Assembly (NCBI GenBank): GCA_003024785.1 | Contig: PUQB01000192.1 | Location: 318,751 to 382,750 of the forward strand | Direction of reading: 5' to 3' | Origin: Selaginella tamariscina | Taxonomy: Eukaryota; Streptophyta; Lycopodiopsida; Selaginellales; Selaginellaceae | DNA length: 64,000 nt | Part shown: one piece after another, positions 1 through 11,523 of the stretch | Numbering within the stretch: the first letter of the stretch is position 1 | Layout of the letters: each line of letters opens with the position of its first letter | Made by a program: the position numbers and the translations under genes | The notes under the pieces: generated by a model | What the model was told of the DNA's origin: nothing | The model's input: the letters and a program-made list of their open reading frames with translations, nothing else | The model's database searches: none

Positions 1-1068
1 ATAAAATCAATAGTAACAAATTCATCACAACATTAAATAATTTCAAGTTTAAAATATAAGTTTATAAATTTTAATATTTTGTTTGAAGAAAATCTCACTA
101 TTAATTTATAAATTTTAATTTTAAAATAAACAATGTGATTTTAATATATTTTAAAATATATTAATTTGATACAATGTTTAGTATAGTTTGCTTGTTCTAT
201 AATATATATATATATATATAAGGAAATTTTAGAAAAATTCAAATGCATGTACATATATAACAATAATGATATTACTTTATATGAAGCTTTTAAAGATAAG
301 CAATATTATTTATATTCATAAATTTGAAATTATTAGTAAAAGTATTGGACATGGTAATTAGTTTAAAAATTAATAGTGATATTAAGATTTTTATGTTTTT
401 AATATGTTCAAATTGAACTTAAGTTTTAACTATACTTACATAGTTTTTTACATATATACACATTCTATATTAGTTATGTGTATGTATTTGGCCTCTTTAA
501 ATTTTAAAAATTAATAATTTATCATCCAACCCGTGAAATTAAAAGAAAAAAAATTATGTATTAGTTCGATTAGAAAATTATGGAACCAAACAAAAATGTT
601 TTTGCTTATTTTGTATTTGACATGTATTCAACAATTAAGATTCATCAACTTTATCTTTCAATGTATTACTTTTTAATAAACTTCTCTAACAACGCTACAT
701 CTATATTCTCTCTAGTAACGCTACATTTATATCCTCACTGGGAATGTTACTAAAATTTAATTCTTTAATTTTTTATTTTTATTTAGGAATTTTCATTTAC
801 ATTTTCACCTATTAACATGTTATCTACATTATTATTTTTTTAGACTATTTGATTTACATTATTATTTTTCTTTGGCCTACTTGATTTTCTTTTAAAAGGA
901 ACTACATCTTCAAAAAAACTAACTTCCATGTTCAAAACGACACCTGCAATACATAACATTTCAAAATCCTAATTTTATTTTTTATACTTTATTAGTTAAT
1001 TTAATTTAAGTTAAGGCTTAATTGACTTAATAATTATTTATTTTTCATCAAAATTTGGTGACTATTTT
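1..1068. other. AT-rich intergenic DNA, no gene seen
   Basis: Very AT-rich, low-complexity sequence with short TA runs near 200-222. I see no open frame of useful length, no recognisable domain and no LTR ends. It ends where the left arm of the long palindrome begins. Confidence 0.6.
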
Positions 1069-2173
1069 TGTTTAACCATGTCCTACTAAATCTCACATTG
1101 TTCTTTGTGTTTGTGACATCAAATTTAATATTGAAATGCATACAATATATGGATAATACATAACATTAATTATATGAATGTATTTGATCTTATTTTACAT
1201 ACATAAACTTAATGTTATTTTTACAATTAGTGTATTTAATTGTATATATTTAAGTAAACAGAGTGCGTTTCTTATGATTAATGCGTTTTACTATTAAATG
1301 TGTCATAGTTTGTTCTTTTATACTTTGTTTAACATATACATAAATAAATGTATGCTTACATATGTATATCTACACATGTTAATATAGTTTTTTTTCTTCA
1401 GGAATGTATATGTGTTAATACAAAACTTTCTACTACTGAATTAAAATATATTCCTTCAAGGTATTATTCATAAATCTCTTTCTTTAATAATAATATATTA
1501 AATTTACTAGGACTTGAGATTTGTTAGGTCTCATTAAATACTCCAATGTAAAAGAATATATCTGCTCTTTAAAACTTTCTAATGTTGCAAAATACTTAAC
1601 AAGTAACATAGAAACACTCATAGACTTGTGCAATATTATGAGAATCGTGGGAACACTTTCAAACCTATGCAGTACTATTTCATTACAAAAATTCATCTTC
1701 CAGGTGTGCACACACACATGAATATATATATATATATAATACAACATTTATGAGTCAAATTACATATATATATGTATATATGATTGACATGAATGTGATA
1801 TATATATATATATATATATATAATGTTTTTTACATATTTTAATGTCTCAAAATCTCTCTTTAAAAATCCTTTGGACTATGTTTTTTTATTTTAGTATATG
1901 TAGAATATATATATACATGCTTGTGTATTGTGTATGTGTTTAAGACCTTATAATACACACACACATCTGACACATAAAAAGTTGCATAAAACAGTTTGTG
2001 TGTATGTCTATGTTATACATATATTTAAAAGAATCGTTTTTATTCATTTTCACAAGAGAAATCTCCCAATTTGAATCGAGATTTTCTGATTCTGCACGAA
2101 TCATTTTAATTTACACTAGTAAGAAAGAAAGAATGGTGAATTTTTTATTTAATTAAGTTCAATATTAATCTTA
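1069..2173 (+). repeat. Palindrome P1, left arm
   Basis: The left arm of a very long inverted repeat. Its outer end, TTTAACCATGTCC, reappears in reverse complement at about 9109-9119. The inner end CAATATTAATCTTA (2160-2173) pairs with TAAGATTAATATTG (2181-2194) across a 7-nt loop. Reading outward, landmarks match in order: the 1860-1960 block (ATCCTTTGGACTATG) matches 2400-2500, and the 1380-1700 block matches 8470-8790. Identity looks like 80-90% by eye with small indels. No coding capacity is apparent. It could be a foldback transposon or an inverted duplication that gives hairpin RNA. Confidence 0.8.
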
Positions 2174-2180
2174 GATCTGC

Positions 2181-2536
2181 TAAGATTAATATTGTATTGA
2201 AACTTAATTATATTAAAAATTCATCACCCTTTTTTTTATTATTAATGCAAGCTGAAGTGACTTGTACAAAGTCGAAAAATCTCAATCCAAATTAGGAGAT
2301 TTCTTTAATGAAATTGAATAAAAATGATTCTTATAAATATATGTATAACACATACACACACACATGCAACTTTTTATGTATCAGATGTGTATGTGTGTAT
2401 TATAAGGTCTTAAACACATACACAATACACAAGCATGTATATATATACTCTACATATACATAAAATAAAAAAACATAGTCCAAAGGATTTTTAAAAAGAG
2501 ATTTTGAGACATTAAAATATGTAAAAACATTATATA

Positions 2537-2563
<27 letters not shown>
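2181..2563 (-). repeat. Palindrome P1, right arm, inner part
   Basis: Reverse complement of roughly 1800-2173. It stops inside a TA run where the chromovirus C1 has inserted. The flanking 5 bases (TATAT) are repeated on the far side of that element. Confidence 0.8.
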
Positions 2564-2568
<5 letters not shown>

Positions 2569-3031
2569 TGTCAACCACGATCCAGGAATAAGGAAGTGAG
2601 CAGAATTCCGAAAACAAGGAAGTTTGACTCAGAAGCAGGACAAGGAGCATGACAGAGAGTAGGATAAGAATTAGAAACTAGGAACAAAACAAGAGCAGGA
2701 GGCAAGGAACAATACAAGACAAGATTGATCGTAGAAAGATTGGTGTTGATAGTAATTGATTGTACAACAATTAGGTCGGAGCTTTTATACTCACAACTCC
2801 AAGCTAATCTGGTCATGAGTTAAAAATAGTGACCCTTATCCTCTAGGCATATCTTGTAGTATATCCTATAGGCATATTCTATAAGAATATTCTGTATATA
2901 TATCCTGTAGGCATATCCTATAGGAATATCCTGTAAGTATAGGCATATCCTGTAGGTATAGGCATATCCTGTAGGTATATCCTATAGGATACTCGTATTC
3001 TGTATCTTGCATCCTGTATCGGGTCGTGACA
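2569..3031 (-). repeat. C1 3' LTR
   Basis: 463 bp, bounded on the plus strand by TGTCAACCACG and TCGTGACA. It matches 7939-8369. About 2840-3010 is a run of near repeats of ATATCCTGTAGGCAT, which lies in U3. The adjoining purine tract on the minus strand is AGGGAGGAGGTGC (3032-3044), the expected plus-strand primer. Confidence 0.92.
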
Positions 3032-3042
3032 GCACCTCCTCC

Positions 3043-3264
3043 CTAAGGACGAGTTCCACGAGTCTTAGGACCTAGTTTAGCAAGATAACGCCAATGGAAA
3101 GCAGCAACTTTAGAAGAAGCATGGAGTAAGTTGGCTGCAGATTCCCAAGTGCGATCGGTAGGTAAATAACCTTTCCAATCCACTAAGTATTGAAGTTGGC
3201 AACGATGAAGACAAGAATCAAGGATGGCTGCAACTTCGTACTCAGGTTCACTGTCAATGACCAC
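3043..3264 (-). pseudogene. C1 chromodomain (integrase C-terminus)
   Basis: The minus-strand frame contains EYEVAAILDS, then LQYLVDWKGY, then TWESAANLL, the three-strand plus helix signature of a chromodomain. Aromatic residues are present at the Y of EYEV, the W of DWKGY and the W of TWE. In chromoviruses this domain is fused to integrase and directs insertion toward marked chromatin. It ends about 10 bases before the 3' LTR. The frame here is open, but it is not continuous with the integrase core. Confidence 0.88.
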
Positions 3265-4660
3265 AGGAGGGGAGGAGAAGAAGCACGACCAAGAAAAGAA
3301 GAAGGATGATACGGCTTCAACAAAGAGGTGTGAAACACATGATGAAGTTTCACTGTAGATGGTAACTCGAGTCGGAAAGCTATAGGATTAACCTCAGTCG
3401 CAATCCTGTAAGGGCCCAATCATTGAAAATCCAACTTAGAAGAAAGCCTGTTGGTGCGAATATGCTAACGAAGAAGCCACACGAGATCACCAATCTTGTA
3501 TGCAGGTGTTGGTTGACGATGAGCATCAGCATGACGCTTATATCGTTCCTGTGCCTGTTGAAGATGAACCCGGAGATCCTCATGTACCTAATGAAGATGC
3601 TGAAGACGATCCTGTACTACAGGAGCGGAAAAAGGAGAAGCAGGAGGAGCAAAGTCAAACGTGGATGGTAGTCTGTAAGAGCAAAGAAAGGTGTCTGGTC
3701 TGTAGATGTGTGAACGGAGTTGTTGTAGGCAAACTCCGCCATTGGAAGAAGGTCCAACTAGTTGTCCTGTTGGTAACTGATGAAGCAGCAAAGATATTGC
3801 TCCAAGGTCTGAATCGTGCGTTCTGACTGCCCATCAATTTATGAATGGTATCTTGAAGAAATGTCCACTTTAACCTATAGACTTCGGAGAAGTTCTCGCC
3901 AAAACTTGGACATGAATTGTGGGCCTCGATCAGAAACAATACTCTCAGGAAGACCATGGTGTCGGAATACTTTGCGGATCACCAACTCAGCGGTTGTCTG
4001 GCCTGTAACAGTCTTGTGACATGGTAGGAAATGAGCCTGTTTGGTGAAACGGTCAACCACCATAAGAACTACATCAAATCCACGAGAAGGAGGAAGATCT
4101 GTGAGGAAATCCATAAAAAATGGATCTCCAAAGCAGAAGAACATGAAGAGGACGAAGAAGACCAGAGGGTGCGTGATGAGGCATCTTTGACCTATTGCAG
4201 GTGTCACAACTTTGTACAAACTTATTCACAAAAACCTCGTAACTCAGGCCACCAATAGTTGCGAGTCACCAACTCAACTGTCTTGGCCACACCAAAATGT
4301 CTTGTAGGCGAGGTATTATGACAATCCTGTACCACACGAGTCCTGCAAACACCAACAGAAACATACAGGAGACCTTCCCGTACAAGAGTCCATCGTGTAT
4401 GGCAAACAACTTGTAGTCTGTATGGGAACTGGAGAAGAGGAACTTGCGATGTCAGGACTAATGTGTGAAAACAATTCCTTGCCAAGTCGTCTGTAACCAA
4501 TTGCAAACGGATGTCCTGTAGGAGTGTGGAATCTGCTGGAGCCTGATGAACTTGTAGTGCTGCAAGCCAAAGTTGATCAGGACCTAACAACACTTGCTTT
4601 TGATAGTCATATGCAGGATCGCCCGGGGTCGGTGCAAGGTAAGAGCGTCTAGACAATGCA
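3183..4660 (-). pseudogene. C1 integrase remnant
   Basis: Catalyses insertion of the cDNA. In minus-strand order: the zinc-binding segment with HFGVAKTVELVTRNYWWP (about 4240-4310), the catalytic core with MDFLTDLPP and VVDRFTKQAHF (about 4040-4170), VSDRGPQFMSKFW (about 3900-3945), and the GPY/F module with GPYRIATEV (near 3410) and HVFHTSLLKPYHPS (near 3320). The parts lie in at least three frames with stops between them, so no full protein can be made. Order and motifs match C2 closely. Confidence 0.85.
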
Positions 4661-5910
4661 TCCGCCTTGCCATTTCAAAAACCAGGCCTGTAGATGATGA
4701 CGAAATCAAAACGTGATAGGAACTCTGCCCACCTAGCCTGTCACCGACTGAGAACTCGAGCCGTTTAAAAATTCTTGTGATTCGTAAGAACTTGTACAAG
4801 ATGCATATCACCTTCCAAGAAATGCCGCCACTCCTCGAACAATCCACAATGGCCTTGAGTTCCTTGTCATGAATCTCGTAATTGATCTTCGCCGAAAGGA
4901 ACTTACGAGAGTGAAAAGCTACAGGATGAAGCAACTTGTCTTCTCCAACTTTGATAGAGCAGATCCTACTGCAAAATCCGAGGCATCTGCTTCAACGAAG
5001 AAGGGACGAGAAGGATCAGGATGTGCTAAAATCGGAGCTGTCGTGAAGATGTTCTTGAGTGTTGTGAATGCATGTTCTGCCTTGTCGGACCAAGAGAACA
5101 CTCCTGTGCGCTTGGTGAGTTCCGTGAGTGGAAGTACACGCTTGGAGAAGTCCTGTATGAAACGCCTGTAGAAGTTTGCAAAGCCAAGGAAACATTGTAC
5201 ATCTCGTACAGACTTGGGCCTCTCCCACTCCGCGATAGTCTTCACCTTGTGCATGTCCATGGAAACGCCAGCAGAGGAGACGATGTAGCCCAAGAACTCA
5301 CAGTATCCCTGTCGAAGAAACACTTCTCCAACTTCGCATACAGGCCATGCTCGCGAAGCCTCTGTAAGACTAGTCGTACATGCTTGTCATGAGCCGCCTG
5401 GTCCTTGGAGAAAATCAAAATGTCATCGAGGTAGATTACCACAAACTGGTCCAAGAAGTCACGAAAGATGTCGTTCACCATGTGTTGGAACACGGCTGGG
5501 GCATTGGTAAGTCCGAAAGGCATCACCGTACTCGAAGTGTCCATACCTTGTACGAAAGGCAGTCTTCCACTCATCGCCTGGACGAATCCGTACAAGATTG
5601 TAAGCCCCTCGTAAGTCAATCTTCGTGAACACTTTTGCTCCTTGCAGCCGATCGAGAAGTTCCGGGATCAATGGCAACGGGTACCGGTTCCGAATGGTGA
5701 CTTGATTCAAACCTTGTAGTCCACAACCAAACGTAAACTCCCATTTTCTTCTTGACAAAGAAGATAGGTGCTCCTGCAGGGGACTTTGAGTGACGAATGA
5801 AGCCGGATGCCAAGTTTTCCTCGATGTACTGACGAAGAACCTCCAATTCTGTAGGTGACAGTGCATAAATCGGTCCGAACGGTGGAGTCTTTCCTTCCAC
5901 AAGATCGATA
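4584..5910 (-). pseudogene. C1 reverse transcriptase and RNase H remnant
   Basis: Copies the element RNA into DNA. The frame at 5242-5619 has [18 protein letters not shown] and the catalytic YLDD box (about 5422-5433). The next frame (4919-5323) has FLGFANFYRRFI and SWSDKAEHAF, the RT connection, followed by the RNase H start [13 protein letters not shown] with its first catalytic Asp. RNase H continues to 4584 with [17 protein letters not shown]. The upstream finger region near 5780-5850 has [13 protein letters not shown]. Frameshifts separate each block. Confidence 0.88.
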
Positions 5911-6589
5911 GGACAGTCGTAGGACCTGTGAACAGGAAGAAACTGCAGCCTTGTGCTTGTCAAAAACGTTCTGAAAGGAGTGATACTTGGATGGCAGGGA
6001 AGAAGAGGAGAAGAAGAAGGAACAGGAGAAGGAGATTGAAAAACAGGGGAATCAGATACAGGAAAGGTAGAAGAGGACGTAGGAGTTACTTGGAAGGCAA
6101 AAAGATGAAAAGGAGCAGGATCAGTGGCAAGTTCATGCATGGTAGTGGTAAGAACTCGAAGAGGAGAAGGAGGGAGCTGTGATTGAAAAAGAGGAAGGAT
6201 CTTGGGGGTGGAACAGAAGAAGAGTAATGAAAAGAGGCAGGATTGGGAGAAACATGTGTGGATGTTGACAAGTGTACAGGATTGGAAGAATCCTGTACAG
6301 AAGTCCGTGGATACAGGAGTGAGGAGAACTTGTGAGTGTGCTGACGAACCAATAGGAGGTGGATCCTGTCGAGGAGGAGTCTTCAACACTGATACAGGAA
6401 CAGGCAATCAATCTGTAGCTTGTACTGCCTCAGACACTAAGGATGTATTCTGCACACAGGAAGGTACAGGATTGGTCCTGGTTGCCGGAGAGGAAAACGT
6501 GAACGTCCTAGACCTCCAGTTGATCTGAGGATTTGCAACAACGAACCATGGCATGCCCAAAATGATGGGAGTCGACCGAGTCTTGATCA

Positions 6590-6850
6590 AGTTGAAGAAA
6601 TTGAACAGTTGAATGCGCCATGAAGGTTTGGTAGCATGGGTAACTGCGCCAGAAGCAATCAACGACCATCGGCCACCTCTACAGGAACTGCACGCTTCAA
6701 CTTCACCATCGGAATGCCATGTTGAGTTGCAAAAGTGTCATCCATGAAGCATGCATTTGCACCAGTGTCTAACAGGGCAAACTCCTTGAGCTCTGATTAT
6801 TGAGATGAATGTGTATAGGAAACTTGAGTGATGGAATGGTATGAGCAGCA
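6590..6850 (-). pseudogene. C1 aspartic protease remnant
   Basis: Cleaves the Gag-Pol precursor. The minus strand encodes the active-site box DTGANACFMDDTFATQHG, followed by VPVEVADGRLIASGAVTHAT. The active-site segment and the part after it are in different frames. The matching C2 domain (46329-46709) is in one frame, which confirms the order. Confidence 0.8.
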
Positions 6851-7063
6851 CCAATGGAGCCTGCACCTACGTCAACTTCGTGGCTCCTACGAAGTGAACA
6901 TTGAAGTTTTCCGACTGAACTTAGCTTCAACTTCACACATCTTGAACTTCCTGGCTTTAATAGGACATTCGCCTTGTGTCCTGCTTCACCACAATACAAA
7001 CATAGATTCTCACTGCGGCGACGTTGCTTTCTCAGAGCAGAAAGTGAACCACACTTGTATTTT

Positions 7064-7843
7064 TCAACCTCCATAAGAACTACTCCAGTGTTGCAGGAGT
7101 ATGTACCACAGCTGCAGATTGGTTTGTAAGAACTGTTGACGAGATTTTTCCTGACGACGCTCGAACAAGTGGTTGTTGTAGCGAACGGCATGTTGCATGA
7201 TCTCCGCTAATGTTTGGGCATCCGGTAACGTAAGGAGAAGGTCCTTCACGTCATCCCTCAACCCAAAATGGAAGTGTTCAATCAATGCAGTCTCGTCCCA
7301 TGGAATGTTCATGCAAAGTTGCTGAAATTCGGATGCATAGGCAGAAGCTAGTCGAGATCCTTGTGTGAGCTTTCGTAACTTCATGCATGCGGAACGGTAC
7401 TTATCGGGATCTCTAAAGCAAGCTTCAAAGGCAACCACGAAACCTTCAAAGTCTTCCATCAATGGGTCGTCACGCTCCAGCAAAGGGGCAACCCAAGCCT
7501 GTGGAAATCCAACTAATAGGGATGCCAAAAGGCCAACCTTTTGTGCATCAGTTGAATAGCGGCGTGGTTGCATGCGGATCAAAAGCCTGATCTAATTCAG
7601 GAACCCTTGAAAATCGGCATGATTGACATTGAACTTTTTCGGCATGTTAATCTTCGGCTCCGTCGATGAAAAGGAAACCATGAATGCTTGAGAGAGAGCC
7701 TGCACAACAGCCTTGGAGGATGCATCAGCAGCTGCATGCGCCATATTGGTGGAACCTTGCAGATTTGTGACCACTTGGCGCAAAGTGGCCAACTCATGAA
7801 GCAATATTTAGTGCTCACGTTAAAATTGCTCAAAATCGGCCAT
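7064..7843 (-). pseudogene. C1 gag remnant
   Basis: Structural capsid protein. The start ATG (7841-7843) is inferred from the intact C2 start MADFEHFQREH. In C1 two in-frame stops follow within the first 15 codons. The capsid helices read WVAPLLERDDPLMEDFEGF, YRSACMKLRKLTQGSR and FQQLCMNIPWDETALIEHF, typical of the Ty3 capsid. A zinc-knuckle remnant near 6970-7010 (CLYCGEAGHKAN) lies downstream and lacks its last Cys because of a frame change. Confidence 0.85.
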
Positions 7844-7924
7844 GATCTATGAAAGAAAAAAGAAGGAAAATGAAGGAGAAGAATCAAGGAAAAAAAGTAG
7901 CTGAAATCGGAAAGTTATGAAAGT

Positions 7925-7938
7925 AATTATTATCAAAC
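7925..7938 (-). promoter_or_regulatory. C1 primer-binding site, predicted self-priming
   Basis: Immediately next to the 5' LTR. On the minus strand it reads GTTTGATAATAATT. It does not start with TGG, so it does not fit a tRNA 3' end. It is complementary over 12 bases, counting one G-U pair, to AGTTATTATCAA at 8136-8125. That sequence lies 32 bases after the LTR TATA box and is the likely start of the transcript. Confidence 0.65.
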
Positions 7939-8368
7939 TGTCAAGCCACGATCTAAGAATTAAAAAGTGAGCAGGATTCCGAGAACAAAGAAACTTAACT
8001 CAGAAGTAGGACAAGGAGCAGGACAGGGAACAGACATGAATTAGGAACCAGGAACAAGACAAGAGCAAAAGGCAAGACAAGACAAGAACAAGACAAAACA
8101 AGATTAATTGTAGAAAGACTGGTGTTGATAATAACTGATTGTATAATAATTAGGTCGGAGCTTTTATACTCACAACTCCAAGCTAATTTGGTCATGAGTC
8201 TAATTTGGTCATGAGCTAAAAATAATGACCCTTATCCTCTAGGCATATCTTGTAATATATCCTATAGGCATATCCTGTAGGAATATCTTGTAAGTATATC
8301 CTGCAGGCATATCCTATAGGTATATCTTATAAGATACCCATATCATGTATCCTGTATCGGATTGTGAC

Positions 8369-8369
<1 letters not shown>
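7939..8369 (-). repeat. C1 5' LTR with promoter
   Basis: 431 bp. The minus strand has a TATA box TATAAAAG (8168-8161) and the likely RNA start at about 8136. It matches the left LTR with many substitutions, so the insertion is not recent. The right end GTGACA abuts the target duplication TATAT. Confidence 0.9.
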
Positions 8370-8400
<31 letters not shown>

Positions 8401-8418
8401 AATTTAACTCATAAATGT

Positions 8419-8460
<42 letters not shown>

Positions 8461-9121
8461 GTGTGTGTATGCATACCTGAAGGAGCCTTCATAATAAAAT
8501 AGTATTGCACATGTCTAAAAATGTTCTGACGCTTCTCATAATATTGTACAAGTTTATAAATGTTCCCACATTACTCATTCATCAAATATTTCACAATATT
8601 AAGAAACTTCAAAGAGCAAATATACTCTTCCACATTGGAATATTTGATGAACCCAATAAATCTCAAGTCCTAATAAATTTAATATATTATTATTAAAAAA
8701 AAATATTTATAAATAATACTTTAAAAAATACATTTTTAATTCGGCAATAAAAAAATTTATATTAACATGTTTACCTTCCTGAAGAAAAAAACTACATTAA
8801 CATGTGTAAATATACGTATATAAACATGCATTTATTTATGTATATGTAAATAAAGTATAAAAGAACAAATTATGACATAGCTAACAGTAAAACACATTAA
8901 CCATGAGAAATGCATTTTGTTTACTTAAATATATATAATTAAATACACTAATTATAGAAATAACACTAAACTTATGTATGTATAATAAGATCAAATACAT
9001 TCATATAATTGATGTTATATATTATCTATATATTGCATGCACTTCAATGTTAAACTTAATGTCACAAACACAAGGACCAATGCAGGACATATGTAAAATT
9101 TAACAGGACATGGTTAAACAA
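8370..9121 (-). repeat. Palindrome P1, right arm, outer part
   Basis: Reverse complement of about 1069-1790. Landmarks in order: TAATTTAACTCATAAATG (8400-8417) against 1747-1764, CTTCCTGAAGAAAAAAACT (8773-8791) against 1384-1402, and GTCACAAACACAAGGACC (9061-9078) against 1108-1125. A (GT) run at 8379-8400 expands one position of the arm. Confidence 0.8.
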
Positions 9122-9242
9122 AATTATATATAAGAATGTGTATATATCATACGCATAAACACGTCTGTACAAGTTATATATTTTTTCAAAGCTATGCTGA
9201 CTTGAGCACGCCCATTGTGTTTAGAACTCGACAATGCAACGC

Positions 9243-9299
9243 TTTAATTAAATGGTATTAGATATACTATATAATAAAATCTAAACCATTTAATTAATG
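9243..9299. repeat. Short inverted repeat
   Basis: TTAATTAAATGGT (9245-9257) and ACCATTTAATTAA (9285-9297) form a perfect 13-bp stem with a loop of about 27 nt. It sits in the gap between palindromes P1 and P2. Confidence 0.7.
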
Positions 9300-9367
9300 T
9301 GTATATTTAATATATATATTGTATTGTATAATATATAATATACACTATAACATTTCCTAATAGTAAA

Positions 9368-11415
9368 ACGTGTTAACTATGAGAAACACACAACTCTATT
9401 CTATTTCATAGTAAGCTATAACACACACATCATTTAAAGTTGGCCAAGGTAATGAATTGGAGCTTCATTAATTGTCTGAGAGAAGGTAAATCCCCACGCT
9501 TTGCTTGCGACATACCTCACGTATCCATCAAGTTTAAAAGTAAAACTATTATTATATACATATGTACACGCGTGCGTGCACACACAACATACCATCTTTT
9601 AAGCATATAGTAGGCAGCGAACAAACAGTTATATAAGTCATTCTCTTTAAACCATCGAAAGATCTAAAACTTCCAATGAAGATTCCGTTCCCCTCCTTAA
9701 ACTTAAGTTTATGAGTATAAATGCATGAGTTATGTGTATTCATAAATGATACATTCATTATTTATATATGTCATATGTACATATGTATATATATTAATAT
9801 AAATACTCTCTCTTTCTCTCTATGCCACATTTGTGTAGATACTCATATGAGAGACAGAGAGGGAGAGAAAAGAGAGAAACAAGTATATAATACAGAACCG
9901 TACAATACATAATGCTCTTTATGTATTTAAATCGTATATCTAGTGACATTATGCCACAGAAATAATAAATATATATTAGAATATATATATATAACGTACT
10001 ATAATGATTATGAAAGTAAAGCTCGACATGGTAAATTAAATTTAAACATAATAAATAATTAATAAATTCAAAAATAATAAGTGATAATTAAATGTAACTA
10101 TATAATAATTTACTCAAACAAATTTGTAGATTTAATTTTAAGATGGTATCATTTGAATAAACTTAAAATAAAATATAAAACATACTAATATGTAACAACT
10201 AAAATATTCATCAATTAATTATATATACTAATATTTTTAAATTTTCAGTTATACAGACAAACTAGTATAACAAATTAGAAAAATAAGAAACACAAAATAG
10301 TGTGTGCACAAATGAGAGAAAGAGAAAAAGAGAAAGACTTATAAAGAATAATTTTTATTAAAGTAAAAAAAAGCCACTCTTCTCAATTCATCAATCATTC
10401 AGAAAAATTAAAAAGAAACTTTCTTTACTTCAACAAAAACCATTCTCCATAAATCTCTCTTTCTCTGTCTTCCTCATTTATGCACACACACACTCTATTT
10501 TATATTTTTATTTTCCTAATTTATTATACTAATTTACTTGTATAAGTAAAAATTTAGAAATATTAATATATGTAATTAATCGATGAATATTTTATTTGTT
10601 TACATATTAGTATGTTTTATATTTCATTTTAAATTTATTTAAATGATATTATCTTAAAAATTAAATTTACAAATTTATTTAAGTAAATTATTATATAGTT
10701 GCATTTAAATTATAACTCATTATTTTTAAATTTATTAATTATTTATTATGTTTAAATTTAATTTACCATGTCGAACTTTACCTTCCATAATCATTATAAT
10801 ACGTTATATATATTTTTAATATATATTTATTATCTCTATGGTATAATACCACTAAATATACAATTTAAATATATAAAGAGCATTATTATTATGCGATTCT
10901 ACATTATATACTCGTTTTTCTCTTTCTCTCTCTCGTATGAGTATTACACAAATGTAATACACAAAGAAAAAAAGTATCTATGTTGATATATATATATATA
11001 TGTGCAAATGACATATATAAATAATAAATGTATCATTTATGAATACACATAACTCATGCATTTATATTCACAGACTTAAATTTAAGGAGGGAAACGAAAT
11101 TTTCATTGAAGTTTCATATCCTTTAATGATTTAAAAAAGGATGGCTTATATAATTGTTTGTTCGCTGCCTGTTATATGTCTTAAAAAATGTATATTATGT
11201 GTACGCGTGCACATACATATGTATATAACAATATTTTACTTTTAAAACTTAATGGATACGTGGGGTATGTCGCAAGCAAAATGTGGAGATTTACCTTCTC
11301 TTAAACAATTAATGAAGTTCCAATTCATTACCTTGGCCACCTTCAAATGGTGTGTGTGTTAGTTATAGCTTCTGATGAAATAGAATAGAATATGTGTTTC
11401 TCATAGTTAACACAT
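9368..11415. repeat. Palindrome P2, about 1-kb arms, nearly no spacer
   Basis: The arms are about 9368-10385 and 10395-11415, folding at about 10391. Matching landmarks: GTGTTAACTATGAGAAACAC (9371-9390) with 11396-11415; TGGCCAAGGTAATGAATTGG (9442-9461) with 11321-11340; CATTTATATTCACAGACTT (11059-11077) with AAGTTTATGAGTATAAATG (9706-9724); and the CGACATGGTAAATTAAATTTAA block (from 10024) with 10738-10775. The tip is purine/pyrimidine rich (GAGAGAAAGAGAAAAAGAG against CTCTCTTTCTCTGTC). No coding frame survives on either strand. Its outer edge resembles the 8890-8920 part of P1, so the two palindromes are related. Confidence 0.82.
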
Positions 11416-11523
11416 GCATATTTATATAACAATAGTTTTACTTTTAAAACATTTCTTACCTCCACATACAATATCTCAGTTGCAGGAACATCCTTGGTCT
11501 GTCCAGAGAGAGGGAAGTGATGG

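Larger units (their letters stand above)
2569..8369 (-). mobile_element. Chromovirus C1 (Ty3 LTR retrotransposon with chromodomain), complete but inactive
   Basis: A 5.8-kb minus-strand element with both LTRs, 5-bp target duplication TATAT (2564-2568 and 8370-8374), a primer-binding site beside the right (5') LTR and a purine tract beside the left (3') LTR. In transcription order it holds gag, aspartic protease, reverse transcriptase, RNase H, integrase and a C-terminal chromodomain, the order that defines Ty3 chromoviruses. All frames carry stops and frameshifts, so the copy is dead. It lies inside one arm of palindrome P1. Close relative of C2 at 44.7-50.8 kb. Confidence 0.93.

Noticed and set aside
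3423-3671. Plus-strand frames over the C1 integrase
   Set aside because: Opposite-strand shadows of integrase and its spacer; the minus strand carries all domain motifs.
5928-6182. Arg/Lys-rich frame in the C1 linker on the plus strand
   Set aside because: Antisense of the Pro/Ser-rich spacer between protease and RT; no homolog is expected.
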